A DNA stretch of 64,000 bases from Pseudomonas sp. MRSN 12121 (GCF_000931465.1 NZ_CP010892.1:5107388-5171387); one strand, 5' to 3'. Counted from the first letter of the stretch, positions 9,582 to 18,394 are shown. Notes: generated by a model not told the origin, from the sequence alone. Program-made: numbers and translations.

Positions 9582-9619
9582 AAAAAAAAGCCCGCGCATC
9601 CTGGATGCGCGGGCTTTTT
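9582..9619. terminator. Bidirectional terminator between fadL-like and peroxidase genes
   Basis: A near-perfect inverted repeat (AGCCCGCGCATCC, 9589-9601, with its complement at 9603-9615) is flanked by an A-run on the left and a T-run on the right, so it can end transcripts from either side. Confidence 0.9.
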
Positions 9620-9637
9620 CATGGGGCAGGACAATGC

Positions 9638-10189
9638 TCAGGATCCGGACGCCAGCGCCTTCTCCACCGCCTCGATCAGCTCAGGACTGTCCGGCTTGGT
9701 CACGCTGGAAAAACTGGCAATCACCTTGCCCTGGCGATCGACCACATACTTGTAGAAATTCCACTTCGGCGCACTGCTCTGCTCGGCCAGCATCTTGAAC
9801 AGATGGACCGCATCCGCCCCCCTGACCGGCTGCGGCTCGGTCATGGTGAAAGTGACGCCGTAGTTCACATAGCAGACCTTGGCGGTTTCCGCGCCATCCT
9901 TGGACTCCTGCTTGAAGTCATCGGACGGCACGCCCAGCACTTCCAGCCCCTGATCCTTGTAGCGCTGGTAGAGCGCCTCGAGCCCCTTGAACTGCGGAGC
10001 GAAGCCGCAAAAGCTGGCCGTGTTGACCACCACCAACGGCTTGCCTGCAAAGCGCTGGCACAGGTCGATGGTTTCCTTGGCACGCAGCTTGGGCAGCGAA
10101 CCCTGCAACAGCGCAGGGCATTCAGCCGCCCACGCGGCACCGGAAAACGCCACGAGTACCGCCGGAACAGCCAGCCAGCGCATCCACAT
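9638..10189 (-). CDS. Exported glutathione peroxidase family protein
   Basis: The 183-residue protein has a signal peptide (about 1-22, AAWAAE) and the GPx fold motif VVNTASFCGFAPQFKGLEAL, with peroxidatic Cys 61 in place of selenocysteine. The later WNFYKYVVDRQG segment supplies the conserved Trp of the family. It should reduce peroxides outside the cytoplasm, probably with thioredoxin-like donors rather than glutathione. A second ATG two codons downstream is an alternative start. Confidence 0.9.
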   Translation of the reverse strand: MWMRWLAVPAVLVAFSGAAWAAECPALLQGSLPKLRAKETIDLCQRFAGKPLVVVNTASFCGFAPQFKGLEALYQRYKDQGLEVLGVPSDDFKQESKDGAETAKVCYVNYGVTFTMTEPQPVRGADAVHLFKMLAEQSSAPKWNFYKYVVDRQGKVIASFSSVTKPDSPELIEAVEKALASGS

Positions 10190-10258
10190 ATTCAGCTCCT
10201 TGAAAATATCCTCGGCAGGCCAAGGTACTTGCCCGACGGACGCTCTGGCAAGCGCCTC

Positions 10259-10381
10259 CTAGCACGCGCCCATGCCCAGCTGCATCAAGGCCAGGCCACC
10301 CTGGTGCCAGCCCCACCAGGCCAGTGCCAGCAGCCCGAGCACGACCAGCAGGCCGAGCCAGCGCAGCGCGGACGCACTCAT
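10259..10381 (-). CDS. Short membrane ORF of 40 residues, coupled to the MFS gene
   Basis: A start codon at 10381 overlaps the stop of the upstream MFS gene (ATGA). The predicted product starts MSASALRWLGLLVVLGLL and consists of one hydrophobic helix (about 7-26) and a short tail ending MGAC. The overlap implies translational coupling. The gene is easily missed because of its size. Possible roles are a small accessory subunit of the transporter or a neutral reading frame; conservation in other Pseudomonas would decide. Confidence 0.55.
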   Translation of the reverse strand: MSASALRWLGLLVVLGLLALAWWGWHQGGLALMQLGMGAC

Positions 10382-11580
10382 GCCGCACTGGCCTGCAAGC
10401 GCGCGACCGGACGTTCGCGCACCGGCCAATTGAGCGCCGCGGCCATCAGGCTGAGAAGAATCGCCACCTGCCAGATCAAGTCATAACTCCCGGTTCGATC
10501 GTAGACCACCCCGCCAAGCCAGCCGCCAAGGAACGAGCCCAACTGGTGGAACAGAAACACGATGCCGCCCAGCATGGACAGGTTACGGACACCGAACAAG
10601 GTGGCCACCGTGCCATTGGTCAGCGGCACGGTCGACAGCCACAGGAAGCCCATCGCCATGCCGAACAGATAAGCGCTGAACTGCGTCACCGGCACCCACA
10701 GGAACAGGCCGATGACCACTGCGCGCAACAGGTACAGGCCCGTCAGCAAGCGTGGCTTGGACATGCGCCCGCCCAGCCAGCCGGCGGTGTAGGTGCCAAA
10801 GATATTGAATAGGCCGATCAAGGCCAGCACCGTAGTACCGACGGTGGCCGGCAGATGCTGATCCACCAGGTAGGCCGGCAGGTGCACACCGATGAACACC
10901 ACCTGGAAACCACAGACGAAAAAGCCGAAAGCCAGCAGCCAGAATCCGGAGTGGGAGCAGGCTTCGCGCAAGGCCTCGGAGAGACTCTGTTCATGCCCCA
11001 GGCTGGGCAGCGGCTTGTCCTTGAGCATGCTCACCAGCGGCACGATCAACGCCACCAGCAGCCCCAGCACCAGCAACGCCGCGGACCAGCCGAGCCAACC
11101 GATCAACCCCAGGGTGCCCGGCAACATGGCGAACTGCCCGAACGAGCCGGCGGCGCTCGCGATCCCCATGCCCATGCTGCGTTTTTCTGCCGGTACGGCG
11201 CGTCCCACCACGCCCAGAATCACCGAGAACGAGGTGCCCGAAAGGCCGATGCCGATCAGTAATCCGGCGCTCAGCGACAACGACAGCGGCGAGTCGGCCA
11301 ACCCCATGAACAGCAAGCCCAAGGCGTACAGCACGCCGCCGATCAGCACCACCCTGGCCGCGCCGAAACGGTCGGCCAGCGCTCCGGTAAAGGGCTGGGC
11401 CAGACCCCAGATCAGGTTCTGCAAGGCGATGGCGAAGGCGAAGACTTCTCGCCCCCAGCCGAATTCGGCGCTCATGGGCGGCAGGAAGAGTCCGAAGCCA
11501 TGCCGAACGCCCAGCGACAAGGCCAGGATCAGCGCACTCCCGAGAAGCACCCAGCCACTGGTACGCCATATTGAAGTCAT
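10378..11580 (-). CDS. MFS transporter (OxlT/MCT-like)
   Basis: The 400-residue polytopic protein has about 12 membrane helices, with the MFS motif A-like GALADRFGAARVV after helix 2 and GGRMSKPR in the central loop. N-terminal features (LSLGVRHGFGLFLPPMSAEFGW) are typical of the monocarboxylate/oxalate-formate branch. AAGGAGA lies just upstream of the ATG. It is co-directional with the marR gene upstream, and both promoters carry the same palindrome (11597-11610 and 12042-12055). The substrate is unknown. The position corresponds to PA1286 as I recall it. Confidence 0.9.
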   Translation of the reverse strand: MTSIWRTSGWVLLGSALILALSLGVRHGFGLFLPPMSAEFGWGREVFAFAIALQNLIWGLAQPFTGALADRFGAARVVLIGGVLYALGLLFMGLADSPLSLSLSAGLLIGIGLSGTSFSVILGVVGRAVPAEKRSMGMGIASAAGSFGQFAMLPGTLGLIGWLGWSAALLVLGLLVALIVPLVSMLKDKPLPSLGHEQSLSEALREACSHSGFWLLAFGFFVCGFQVVFIGVHLPAYLVDQHLPATVGTTVLALIGLFNIFGTYTAGWLGGRMSKPRLLTGLYLLRAVVIGLFLWVPVTQFSAYLFGMAMGFLWLSTVPLTNGTVATLFGVRNLSMLGGIVFLFHQLGSFLGGWLGGVVYDRTGSYDLIWQVAILLSLMAAALNWPVRERPVARLQASAA

Positions 11581-11596
11581 GGTTATTCTCCTTTTA

Positions 11597-11610
11597 CGGG
11601 TATATACCCG
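11597..11610. promoter_or_regulatory. Operator palindrome before the MFS gene (probable MarR site)
   Basis: CGGGTATATACCCG is a perfect 14-bp palindrome ending 16 bases before the MFS start codon and just upstream of its ribosome-binding site. A 13/14 copy precedes the marR gene, so it is the likely binding site of that regulator. Confidence 0.75.
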
Positions 11611-11632
11611 CTTATGTTCGAACGAATGGCGC

Positions 11633-12037
11633 TCAAGCCAGTTCGTTCAGCAAGGCCAGCAAGGTTTCGCGCTTCTCTACCCCAAGACGATCGATCAACC
11701 GTTGTTGCGCCGCCTCCCACGCCGGCAGGGCCGCCGCCAGTCGCAGCCGGCCTTCCTCGGTCAACTGGACGATACGGTTGCGCTGATCCTCGCCTTCGGC
11801 CAGCCGGACCAGCCCCTCGCCCTCCAGCACCCGCAGGTTGCGGCCCAGAGTGCTGCGATCCAGGCCCATGGCTTCCGCCAGGCTGGAAATGCTCGGTTGA
11901 TCCAGGCGCTGCAGATTGCTCAGCAAGGAATACTGGGCAACGTTGATCCCGAAGCCATCGAGGGCGCCGTCGTAGAACCTGCTGACACCGCGGGCGGCGC
12001 GACGCAGGTTGGTGCACAGACATTGAGAAGGAAGCAT
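11633..12037 (-). CDS. MarR family transcriptional regulator
   Basis: A 134-residue winged-helix protein. The recognition region SISSLAEAMGLDRSTLGRNL (about 49-68) and the wing around EGEDQRNRIVQLTEEG (82-97) are characteristic of MarR. Two cysteines near the N-terminus (C6, C8) could allow redox sensing, though this is speculation. The gene lies upstream of and in the same direction as the MFS gene. The start at 12037 has no Shine-Dalgarno sequence, and an operator-like palindrome ends only four bases before it, suggesting a leaderless or very short-leader mRNA under autorepression. Confidence 0.9.
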   Translation of the reverse strand: MLPSQCLCTNLRRAARGVSRFYDGALDGFGINVAQYSLLSNLQRLDQPSISSLAEAMGLDRSTLGRNLRVLEGEGLVRLAEGEDQRNRIVQLTEEGRLRLAAALPAWEAAQQRLIDRLGVEKRETLLALLNELA

Positions 12038-12041
12038 GGTG

Positions 12042-12055
12042 CGTGTATATACCCG
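12042..12055. promoter_or_regulatory. Operator palindrome before marR
   Basis: CGTGTATATACCCG matches the perfect palindrome at 11597-11610 in 13 of 14 positions. It ends four bases upstream of the marR start codon. This suggests autoregulation. Confidence 0.7.
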
Positions 12056-12120
12056 CGATTAATGGAATGCAAGAAATTTGCAGAAGACCCAGGCCCGGGA
12101 CAACCCAGGGCCATCTCTTT

Positions 12121-12852
12121 CTAGAACAGCGCCAGGCCCACCAGTACCGCCATTTCCAGCAGCTCCAGCAAGGCACCCGCGGTATCCCCGGTGGTACCGC
12201 CCAGCCGCCGCATCATCAGTTGGCGCAGGCCGGCGAATAGCAGCGCCGCCAGCAGCAAGGCGAACAGCGCGCCATAGCCGCCGAGCCCCACGCATACCAG
12301 CGCAGCGAGGCCCAGTACCTGCTTGCCGGCCCGTCGTGGCAGATGCTCGGCCAACGCTTGCCCCAGGCCGCCGGCGCGGACATAAGGCGTGCTCAGAAAC
12401 AGCCCCAGCAAGGCGCCTCGACCGATCAGCGGCGCCAGCAACAGAGCGCTGCCCTCCTGCCGGTCTATCAGCGCCACCAGCGCCGCGAACTTGAGCAGCA
12501 ACACCAGCCCCAGGGTCACCACGGCGATCGGCCCGCTGCGCGGGTCCTTCATGATCGTCAAGGTGCGCTCGCGATCGCCGAAGCCGCCCAGCCAGGCATC
12601 CGCGCTGTCGGCCAGCCCGTCCAGGTGCAAAGCACCACTGAGCACGACCCAGACCGTCAGCAACAAAGCCGCGTGCAACAGCAGCGGCGCCCCGGCCAAC
12701 AACAGGTCCAGGCCCCAGAGCAGCAGCCCGAACAGCAAGCCCACCAGCGGATAGAACAACAGCGACCGGCCCATCTCCTGGGGCGACGGCATGCCCGGCA
12801 GGCGTACCGGAAAACTGCTGAGAAATTGCAGGGCGATCCAGAATGGCAACAC
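12121..12852 (-). CDS. cobS: Adenosylcobinamide-GDP ribazoletransferase (cobalamin synthase)
   Basis: The 243-residue integral membrane protein joins adenosylcobinamide-GDP to alpha-ribazole (phosphate), the last assembly step. The acidic motif HLDGLADSADAWLGG (His 76, Asp 78, 82, 85) is the family signature, followed by several long hydrophobic helices. The GTG at 12852 is preferred; it follows the cobC stop by two bases. A TTG one codon later is possible. It is called cobV in P. aeruginosa. It is the last gene of the riboswitch-headed operon. Confidence 0.93.
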   Translation of the reverse strand: MLPFWIALQFLSSFPVRLPGMPSPQEMGRSLLFYPLVGLLFGLLLWGLDLLLAGAPLLLHAALLLTVWVVLSGALHLDGLADSADAWLGGFGDRERTLTIMKDPRSGPIAVVTLGLVLLLKFAALVALIDRQEGSALLLAPLIGRGALLGLFLSTPYVRAGGLGQALAEHLPRRAGKQVLGLAALVCVGLGGYGALFALLLAALLFAGLRQLMMRRLGGTTGDTAGALLELLEMAVLVGLALF

Positions 12853-12854
12853 GC

Positions 12855-13430
12855 TCAGGCTCCTTCGCTCAACCGCAGCCCCGCCTCGATCCTCAGGGCA
12901 AACAACCCGCCATGAGCGACCTCGACGCTGAGCAACTGCTCGCGCGGCAAACCACGGGCGCGGGCCAGCAGCAGCCGCATCACCCCACCATGGCTGACCA
13001 GCAGCACACGCTCGCCCGCGTAACTTTGATAAAGGCGTTCGACCGCCCCCAGTACCCGCGTGGAAAACGCCAGCACCGGCTCTCCCTGGGGCGGGGTGAA
13101 GGCATAGGGATCGGCCCAGAATCGCCCCAAGGCGTCGGCGTCGCTGGCCATCAGGGCTGCCGCGCTCTGCCCTTCCCAGGCACCGAAATGCAGCTCCTGC
13201 AGATCCGCTTCCAGCACCACCGGCAGCGCCAGTCGCGCCCCCAGCTCCTCGGCGAAACGCGCACAACGCTGCAAGGGCGAACTCACCACCCGGTCCCAGG
13301 GCCCCCGCCCCGCCACAGCCGCGCGCATCTGCTGCCAGCCGGCATCGGTCAAGGCATCGTCGAGGCTGCCGCGCAGGCCGCCACCGAACTCGGTTTCACC
13401 GTGACGCAGCAGGTCCAGGCGCAACGTCAT
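12855..13430 (-). CDS. cobC: Alpha-ribazole phosphatase (histidine phosphatase family)
   Basis: The 191-residue phosphoglycerate-mutase-fold phosphatase carries the RHGE motif (His 10), the second catalytic His 147 (VSHGG) and an acidic residue at Glu 79. It removes the 5'-phosphate of alpha-ribazole phosphate or of the phosphorylated cobalamin product. The ATG at 13430 overlaps the cobT stop by four bases. The frame is open further upstream, but that part is the shadow of cobT. Confidence 0.9.
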   Translation of the reverse strand: MTLRLDLLRHGETEFGGGLRGSLDDALTDAGWQQMRAAVAGRGPWDRVVSSPLQRCARFAEELGARLALPVVLEADLQELHFGAWEGQSAAALMASDADALGRFWADPYAFTPPQGEPVLAFSTRVLGAVERLYQSYAGERVLLVSHGGVMRLLLARARGLPREQLLSVEVAHGGLFALRIEAGLRLSEGA

Positions 13431-14482
13431 GCCGGACGGTCCGCCACCGCCGCTTCGGCGAAAGTCGCCATCTGTCCGTGCAGGTCGCAGGCCAGGCGCA
13501 ACAGCGGCACCGCCAGCGCCGCGCCGCTGCCCTCGCCGAGGCGCAGGCCAAGCTCCAGCAGCGGTTCGGCTTCCAGGGTCTGCAGGATATACCGGTGCCC
13601 CGGCTCGGCCCCGCGATGGCCGAACAGCAACCATGGGCGGCATCCGGGATTCAACCGCACCGCGACCAACGCCGCCACGCTGCAAATGAAGCCATCCACC
13701 AGTACCGCGACGCCCTCCTGGGCGCAGGCCAGGTACGCCCCGGCCAACGCCGCGATCTCGAAACCGCCAAGGTTGAACAAGGTCTGCAAGGCATCGCCGC
13801 GCTGAGGCGCGTGCAGGCTCAATGCGCGCTCGATCACTCGCGCCTTGTGCTCGACCCCCGCCGCATCCAGACCGGTTCCCGGCCCGGCGAGATGCGTCAC
13901 CGGAATGTCCAGCAAGGCACAGGCCACGGCGCTGGCCGCCGTGGTGTTGCCGATCCCCATTTCGCCGCCGATAAACAGCTCGCTGCCCTGGGCGACAGCG
14001 CGCAACACACTGTCACGCCCGGCCTGCAGGGCCTGTTCGCCCTGGCTCCGGGTCATGGCGGGCGCCTCGACGAAGTTCCGGGTGCCCGCCCCGAGGTTCA
14101 GGTGGCGCACCCCGGGCAGGTCCAGGCCAGGTGTCACAGTCCCCAGGTCGACCACTTCCAGGCGGGCCCCCAACTGCCGAGCCAGCACACTGATAGCCGC
14201 GCCGCCGCTGACGAAGTTGAGCAGCATCTGCCCCGTGACTTCCTGTGGGTAGGCGGAAACGCCTTCGGCCACCACCCCGTGGTCGCCGGCGAAAATCGCG
14301 ATCCACAGCTGCTCCAGGCCGGGCTTGACCCGTCCCTGCAAACCCGCCAGTTGCACCGCGAGCCGCTCCAGTTGCCCCAGCGAGCCGGCGGGCTTGGTCA
14401 ATTGCTGCTGACGCGCCTGTGCCGCCTCCAGCGCTTGGATGTCGGGCGCCTTGCAGGGCCGTTGCCACCAGAAGTCATTCAT
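13427..14482 (-). CDS. cobT: Nicotinate-nucleotide--dimethylbenzimidazole phosphoribosyltransferase
   Basis: The 351-residue enzyme activates dimethylbenzimidazole to alpha-ribazole 5'-phosphate. The C-terminal GEGSGAALA loop puts the catalytic Glu at 317, the same number as in the Salmonella enzyme; GGEMGIGNTT and FAGDHGVVAEGVSAYP are further family blocks. AAGGA precedes the ATG at 14482, which overlaps the cobU stop (ATGA). It works with BluB in the same operon, which makes its base substrate. The P. aeruginosa name is cobU. Confidence 0.95.
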   Translation of the reverse strand: MNDFWWQRPCKAPDIQALEAAQARQQQLTKPAGSLGQLERLAVQLAGLQGRVKPGLEQLWIAIFAGDHGVVAEGVSAYPQEVTGQMLLNFVSGGAAISVLARQLGARLEVVDLGTVTPGLDLPGVRHLNLGAGTRNFVEAPAMTRSQGEQALQAGRDSVLRAVAQGSELFIGGEMGIGNTTAASAVACALLDIPVTHLAGPGTGLDAAGVEHKARVIERALSLHAPQRGDALQTLFNLGGFEIAALAGAYLACAQEGVAVLVDGFICSVAALVAVRLNPGCRPWLLFGHRGAEPGHRYILQTLEAEPLLELGLRLGEGSGAALAVPLLRLACDLHGQMATFAEAAVADRPA

Positions 14483-15000
14483 AACGCAGTTCCTTTCAAA
14501 GTCAGGGGCAGGCCGGCCACGGTCAGCACCACGCGCTGACAACGCTCGGCCAGGGCTTGATGCAGCCAACCGGCTTCATCGACATAACGGCGAGTCAGCT
14601 CGCCCAGCGGCACGACCCCCATTCCGGTCTCGTTGCTGACAAAAATGACGTTCCCCGGCAGCGACGCCAGGCAATCGAGCAAGGCTTCGCGCTCGCGGGC
14701 GAGCCGCTCGGCATCCTCCAGCAGCAACAGGTTGGTCAGCCACAGGGTCAGGCAATCCACCAGCAGGCAACGCTCGGCGCTCGCGGTTTCGCGCAGCACC
14801 CGCGCCAGCTCCAGCGGCTCTTCGATCAACGCCCAGTCGCTCGGACGCCGCTCGCGGTGATGCTTGATGCGCTGGCTCATCTCGCCGTCGAGCGCCTGGC
14901 TGGTGGCGATATAGGTCACGGCCAGGCCGCTCTCGCCGGCGAGCTTTTCCGCCAGGCGGCTCTTGCCGGAACGGGCACCGCCGAGGATCAGTTGCAACAT
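14479..15000 (-). CDS. cobU: Bifunctional adenosylcobinamide kinase / adenosylcobinamide-phosphate guanylyltransferase
   Basis: The 173-residue protein starts with the P-loop LILGGARSGKS (residues 4-14). The guanylylated histidine of the family falls in IKHHRERRPSDW (His 47/48). NETGMGVVP is a further conserved loop. It phosphorylates adenosylcobinamide and transfers GMP from GTP. The ATG at 15000 follows the cobQ stop by 52 bases, the only sizeable gap in this part of the operon. It is called cobP in P. aeruginosa. Confidence 0.93.
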   Translation of the reverse strand: MLQLILGGARSGKSRLAEKLAGESGLAVTYIATSQALDGEMSQRIKHHRERRPSDWALIEEPLELARVLRETASAERCLLVDCLTLWLTNLLLLEDAERLAREREALLDCLASLPGNVIFVSNETGMGVVPLGELTRRYVDEAGWLHQALAERCQRVVLTVAGLPLTLKGTAL

Positions 15001-15052
15001 GCTGGGAAATCCTTGAAGTGAGGAAAGCGCCGCGCTGCCGGCGCCGGCATTG

Positions 15053-16504
15053 TCACAGCCCGCACAGCTGGCGCAGGCGCCCGGTGTCCAGATGCTGCTC
15101 CACCAGATCGGCCAGGCGCTCAATGTCGCGCTCGCGCAGGGCGTGATAGTCGACCTCCTGCACCTCGCGCAACCCGGCCCAGCGCAGCAGGGCGCTACAG
15201 GCCGCCGGCGCCTCGAACAGGCCGTGCAGATAGGTCGCGAGAATCTGCCCGTCCTCGCTGCACGCACCGTCGCAGCGCCCGTCTTCCAGGGTCACCGCGG
15301 GCCGCTCCAGCGCAGGCCCCGTGGTGACCCCGGCATGAATTTCGTAACCGCTGACCGCAGCCTGCTCCAGCAACAGCTGTCCGCGAACATTGCGCAGCTG
15401 TTTCTCTTGCTCCAGCACCGTCTCGAAGGCGAGTAAATCCAGCCCCGCGCTGGACCCCGGCGCGCCTTCCAGCCCCAGCGGGTCGTGCAACCGCTCGCCC
15501 AGCATCTGTAAACCGCCACAGATGCCCAGCAGCTTGCCCCCGTAGCGCAGGTGCCGGGCGATGGCGCTGTCCCAGCCCTGGGCGCGCAGGTGCGCCAGGT
15601 CGCTGCGCACGCTTTTCGAGCCGGGCAGGATGATCAGGTCGGCCGCAGGAATCGCCTGCCCCGGGCCGATGAATTGCAGGTCCACTTGCGGATGCAGGCG
15701 CAGTGGGTCGAAATCGGTGTGGTTGCTGATGCGCGGCAGTACCGGCACCAGCACTTTCAGCACTTGCGCGGCCTTGTCGGCCTGGCGCCGGTCGATGCCG
15801 TCCTCGGCTTCCAGGTGCAGGTCCGTCACGTAGGGCAATACGCCGATCACCGGCTTGCCGGTACGCGTTTCGAGCCAGTCGAGGCCTGGCTGCAACAGCG
15901 CGATGTCGCCGCGGAAGCGGTTGATGACGAACCCTTTGACCCGCTCCTGCTCGCTCGGCGACAGCAGCTCCAGGGTGCCGACCAGATGGGCGAACACCCC
16001 GCCGCGATTGATGTCGGCGATCAGGATCACCGGGCAGTCCACCGCCTCGGCAAATCCCATGTTGGCGATATCGCCGGCGCGCAGGTTGATCTCCGCCGGC
16101 GAGCCGGCGCCCTCCACCATCACCACCGGATAGGCCGCGCTCAAGCGTCGGTGAGAGGCCAGCACGGCCTGCATGGCGATGGCCTTGTAGTCGTGATAGG
16201 CCACGGCGTTCATGCTGGTCACCGCGCGACCGTGAATGATCACCTGGGCCCCGGTGTCGCTGTTGGGCTTGAGCAGTACCGGGTTCATGTCGGTATGCGG
16301 TTCCAAGTACGCGGCCTGGGCCTGCACCGCCTGCGCCCGGCCGATCTCGCCGCCATCGGCGGTCACCGCGCTGTTGAGCGCCATGTTCTGCGGCTTGAAG
16401 GGCACGACGCCGCCCCCTTGGCGCGTCAGCCAGCGGCAAAGCGCCGTCACCAGAGTGCTCTTGCCCGCATCGGAGGTGGTGCCTTGCACCATCAGGGTGG
16501 TCAT
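15053..16504 (-). CDS. cobQ: Cobyric acid synthase, glutamine-hydrolysing
   Basis: The 483-residue amidotransferase has an N-terminal ATP-binding domain (MVQGTTSDAGKSTLVTALCR, P-loop at 8-16) and a C-terminal class I glutaminase domain with nucleophile Cys 329 (GICGGLQMLG) and His 427 (YLHGLF). It amidates four side chains of adenosylcobyrinic acid a,c-diamide. Its start overlaps the cobD stop by four bases. Confidence 0.95.
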   Translation of the reverse strand: MTTLMVQGTTSDAGKSTLVTALCRWLTRQGGGVVPFKPQNMALNSAVTADGGEIGRAQAVQAQAAYLEPHTDMNPVLLKPNSDTGAQVIIHGRAVTSMNAVAYHDYKAIAMQAVLASHRRLSAAYPVVMVEGAGSPAEINLRAGDIANMGFAEAVDCPVILIADINRGGVFAHLVGTLELLSPSEQERVKGFVINRFRGDIALLQPGLDWLETRTGKPVIGVLPYVTDLHLEAEDGIDRRQADKAAQVLKVLVPVLPRISNHTDFDPLRLHPQVDLQFIGPGQAIPAADLIILPGSKSVRSDLAHLRAQGWDSAIARHLRYGGKLLGICGGLQMLGERLHDPLGLEGAPGSSAGLDLLAFETVLEQEKQLRNVRGQLLLEQAAVSGYEIHAGVTTGPALERPAVTLEDGRCDGACSEDGQILATYLHGLFEAPAACSALLRWAGLREVQEVDYHALRERDIERLADLVEQHLDTGRLRQLCGL

Positions 16505-17493
16505 GGGTGTTCCTTGGCGTAGGCGACGAGTGCCTGTTCGAGACGCGTCCAGTCGGCTTCGTCGGCCGGCAGGCCGAAACGCAGGCTGCTGTCATGGGCG
16601 AACAGGCGCAGCAGGATGCCCCGGCGCGCCATGAACTCATGCACCTGCTCGGCGCGCTCGGTGATCAGCCATTGGAACAACGCGCAGCCACCCTGGGGTT
16701 TCAGGCCGTGACGCTCGAGCAGCAGCGCCAGACGCAGGCTTGCCGCTTCACTGCGCGCCCGTTGTCGTGCATGGCCTTCGCTGTCGCGCAGGCACACCTG
16801 CCCCAGCACCCGGGTCGGCCCGCTGACGGCCCAGGGCCCGACCTGCTCGGCCAGCAATCGCAGCAGCTTGCGCTCGGCCAGCACGAAGCCCAGGCGCACA
16901 CCGGCCAGGCCGAAAAACTTGCCGAAGGAGCGCAGCACGATCAGCCCCACCTGGTCGGACCGGGCCGCCAGGCTCAATTGCGGCGTGTTGTCCATGAAGG
17001 CTTCGTCGACCACCAGCCAGCCACCGCGCTGCGCCAGACGCGCATGCCAGTCGAGCAGGCGCTCCGGGGTCAGGCTCAGGCCCGTGGGGTTGTTCGGATT
17101 GACCACCACCAGTACGTCCAGGCTGTCGAGGAAGAAGTCCACTTCCTGTTCCAGCACTTCGCGCACGATGTAGCCGCTGCGGCGCCAGGCTTCGGCATGC
17201 TCGGCATAACAGGGCGAGAGCACGCCGACCTTGCCGGCGCGACGCAGACGCGGCAGCAACTGGATCGCCGCCTGGGAACCGGGCACCGGCAATACATGGG
17301 GGGCGCCGTAATAGTCGCGGGCGGCCTGCTCCAGGCCGTCTTCGGTTTCCGGCAAACGGGCCCAGGCGCGCATGCCTATCTCGGGAATCGGCCACGGCCA
17401 AGGCGCCAGTCCGCTGGACAGGTCCAGCCAGTCGGCCTCGGCAATGCCGTACTGTTCAGCCGCCTGGCGCAGGCGGCCACCGTGCTCAAGCAT
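16501..17493 (-). CDS. cobD: Threonine-phosphate decarboxylase
   Basis: A 330-residue fold-type I PLP enzyme. The Schiff-base lysine is Lys 192 in RSFGKFFGLAGVRLG; NPNNPTG (132-138) and VVDEAF (161-166) are the usual cofactor motifs. It makes (R)-1-amino-2-propanol phosphate, the linker attached by CbiB, the next gene upstream. Its start overlaps the end of cbiB by eight bases. In P. aeruginosa it is named cobC. Confidence 0.92.
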   Translation of the reverse strand: MLEHGGRLRQAAEQYGIAEADWLDLSSGLAPWPWPIPEIGMRAWARLPETEDGLEQAARDYYGAPHVLPVPGSQAAIQLLPRLRRAGKVGVLSPCYAEHAEAWRRSGYIVREVLEQEVDFFLDSLDVLVVVNPNNPTGLSLTPERLLDWHARLAQRGGWLVVDEAFMDNTPQLSLAARSDQVGLIVLRSFGKFFGLAGVRLGFVLAERKLLRLLAEQVGPWAVSGPTRVLGQVCLRDSEGHARQRARSEAASLRLALLLERHGLKPQGGCALFQWLITERAEQVHEFMARRGILLRLFAHDSSLRFGLPADEADWTRLEQALVAYAKEHP

Positions 17494-18394
17494 AGAATTG
17501 CGCTCCCAGGCAAAGAATCAACAGCCACAACCAGACCCCATGCTGCACCAGCCGCCAGCCGCGATCGATCGATGCCGCGTCGGCCGGCGGGCCTTCGCCC
17601 AACGTTGGGCGCTGGTGCAACTCGCCGTGATAGATCGCCGCGCCGCCCAGCTCGACCCCCAGCGCGCCCGCGCCGGCAGCCATCACCGGGCCGGCGTTGG
17701 GGCTGTCCCAGGTCGGCCCCTGGCGGCGCCAGCATTTCAGGGCCAGGCGGGTCTTGCCCAGTACGGCGTAAGTCAGCGCCACCAGCCGCGCCGGAATGTA
17801 ATTGAGCACGTCGTCGATCTTCGCCGCCGCCCAGCCAAAGCGTTCGAACCGCTCATTACGATAGCCCCACATGGCATCCAGGGTATTGCTCAGGCGATAG
17901 AGCACCACGCCCGGCACGCCGGCCACGGCAAACCAGAACAAGGCGGCGAACACCGCGTCGCTGCCGTTCTCCAGCACCGACTCGGTCGCGGCACGGGCGA
18001 CGCCGGTGGCGTCCAACTCGCTGGTCTGGCGGCTGACCAGGTAACCCACCCGCTGCCGCGCCTGGTCCAGGTCATCGCTACGCAGGGCCCGGGCCACCGG
18101 CTCGACATGCTCGCCAAGGCTGCGCAGGCCGAGGGCGCAATACAGCGCCAGGATGTCGAACAGCCAGCCGATATAAGGCAGCCAGGAAAACAGCGTCGCC
18201 AGCAACGTCAGCGGCAGCACCGCGATGACCCAGGCGGTGACGCCATGGCTGCGCCAGCCGCGGCCGCCGGAGTTGAAACGCTGCTCGATGCGATCGGCGA
18301 AACGGCCGAACTCCACCAGCGGGTGCCAGCGCTTGGGTTCCCCCAGCAACGCATCCAGCGCTACCGCGGCGACACTCAGCAACGCCACGCTCAT
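17486..18394 (-). CDS. cbiB: Adenosylcobinamide-phosphate synthase
   Basis: The 302-residue membrane protein attaches the aminopropanol (phosphate) arm to adenosylcobyric acid. The N-terminal LDALLGEPKRWHPLVEFGR and the central YRLSNTLDAMWGYRNERF are signature blocks. The ATG at 18394 overlaps the bluB stop (ATGA); an in-frame start five codons earlier would lie within bluB. It is called cobD in P. aeruginosa. Confidence 0.93.
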   Translation of the reverse strand: MSVALLSVAAVALDALLGEPKRWHPLVEFGRFADRIEQRFNSGGRGWRSHGVTAWVIAVLPLTLLATLFSWLPYIGWLFDILALYCALGLRSLGEHVEPVARALRSDDLDQARQRVGYLVSRQTSELDATGVARAATESVLENGSDAVFAALFWFAVAGVPGVVLYRLSNTLDAMWGYRNERFERFGWAAAKIDDVLNYIPARLVALTYAVLGKTRLALKCWRRQGPTWDSPNAGPVMAAGAGALGVELGGAAIYHGELHQRPTLGEGPPADAASIDRGWRLVQHGVWLWLLILCLGAQFYA

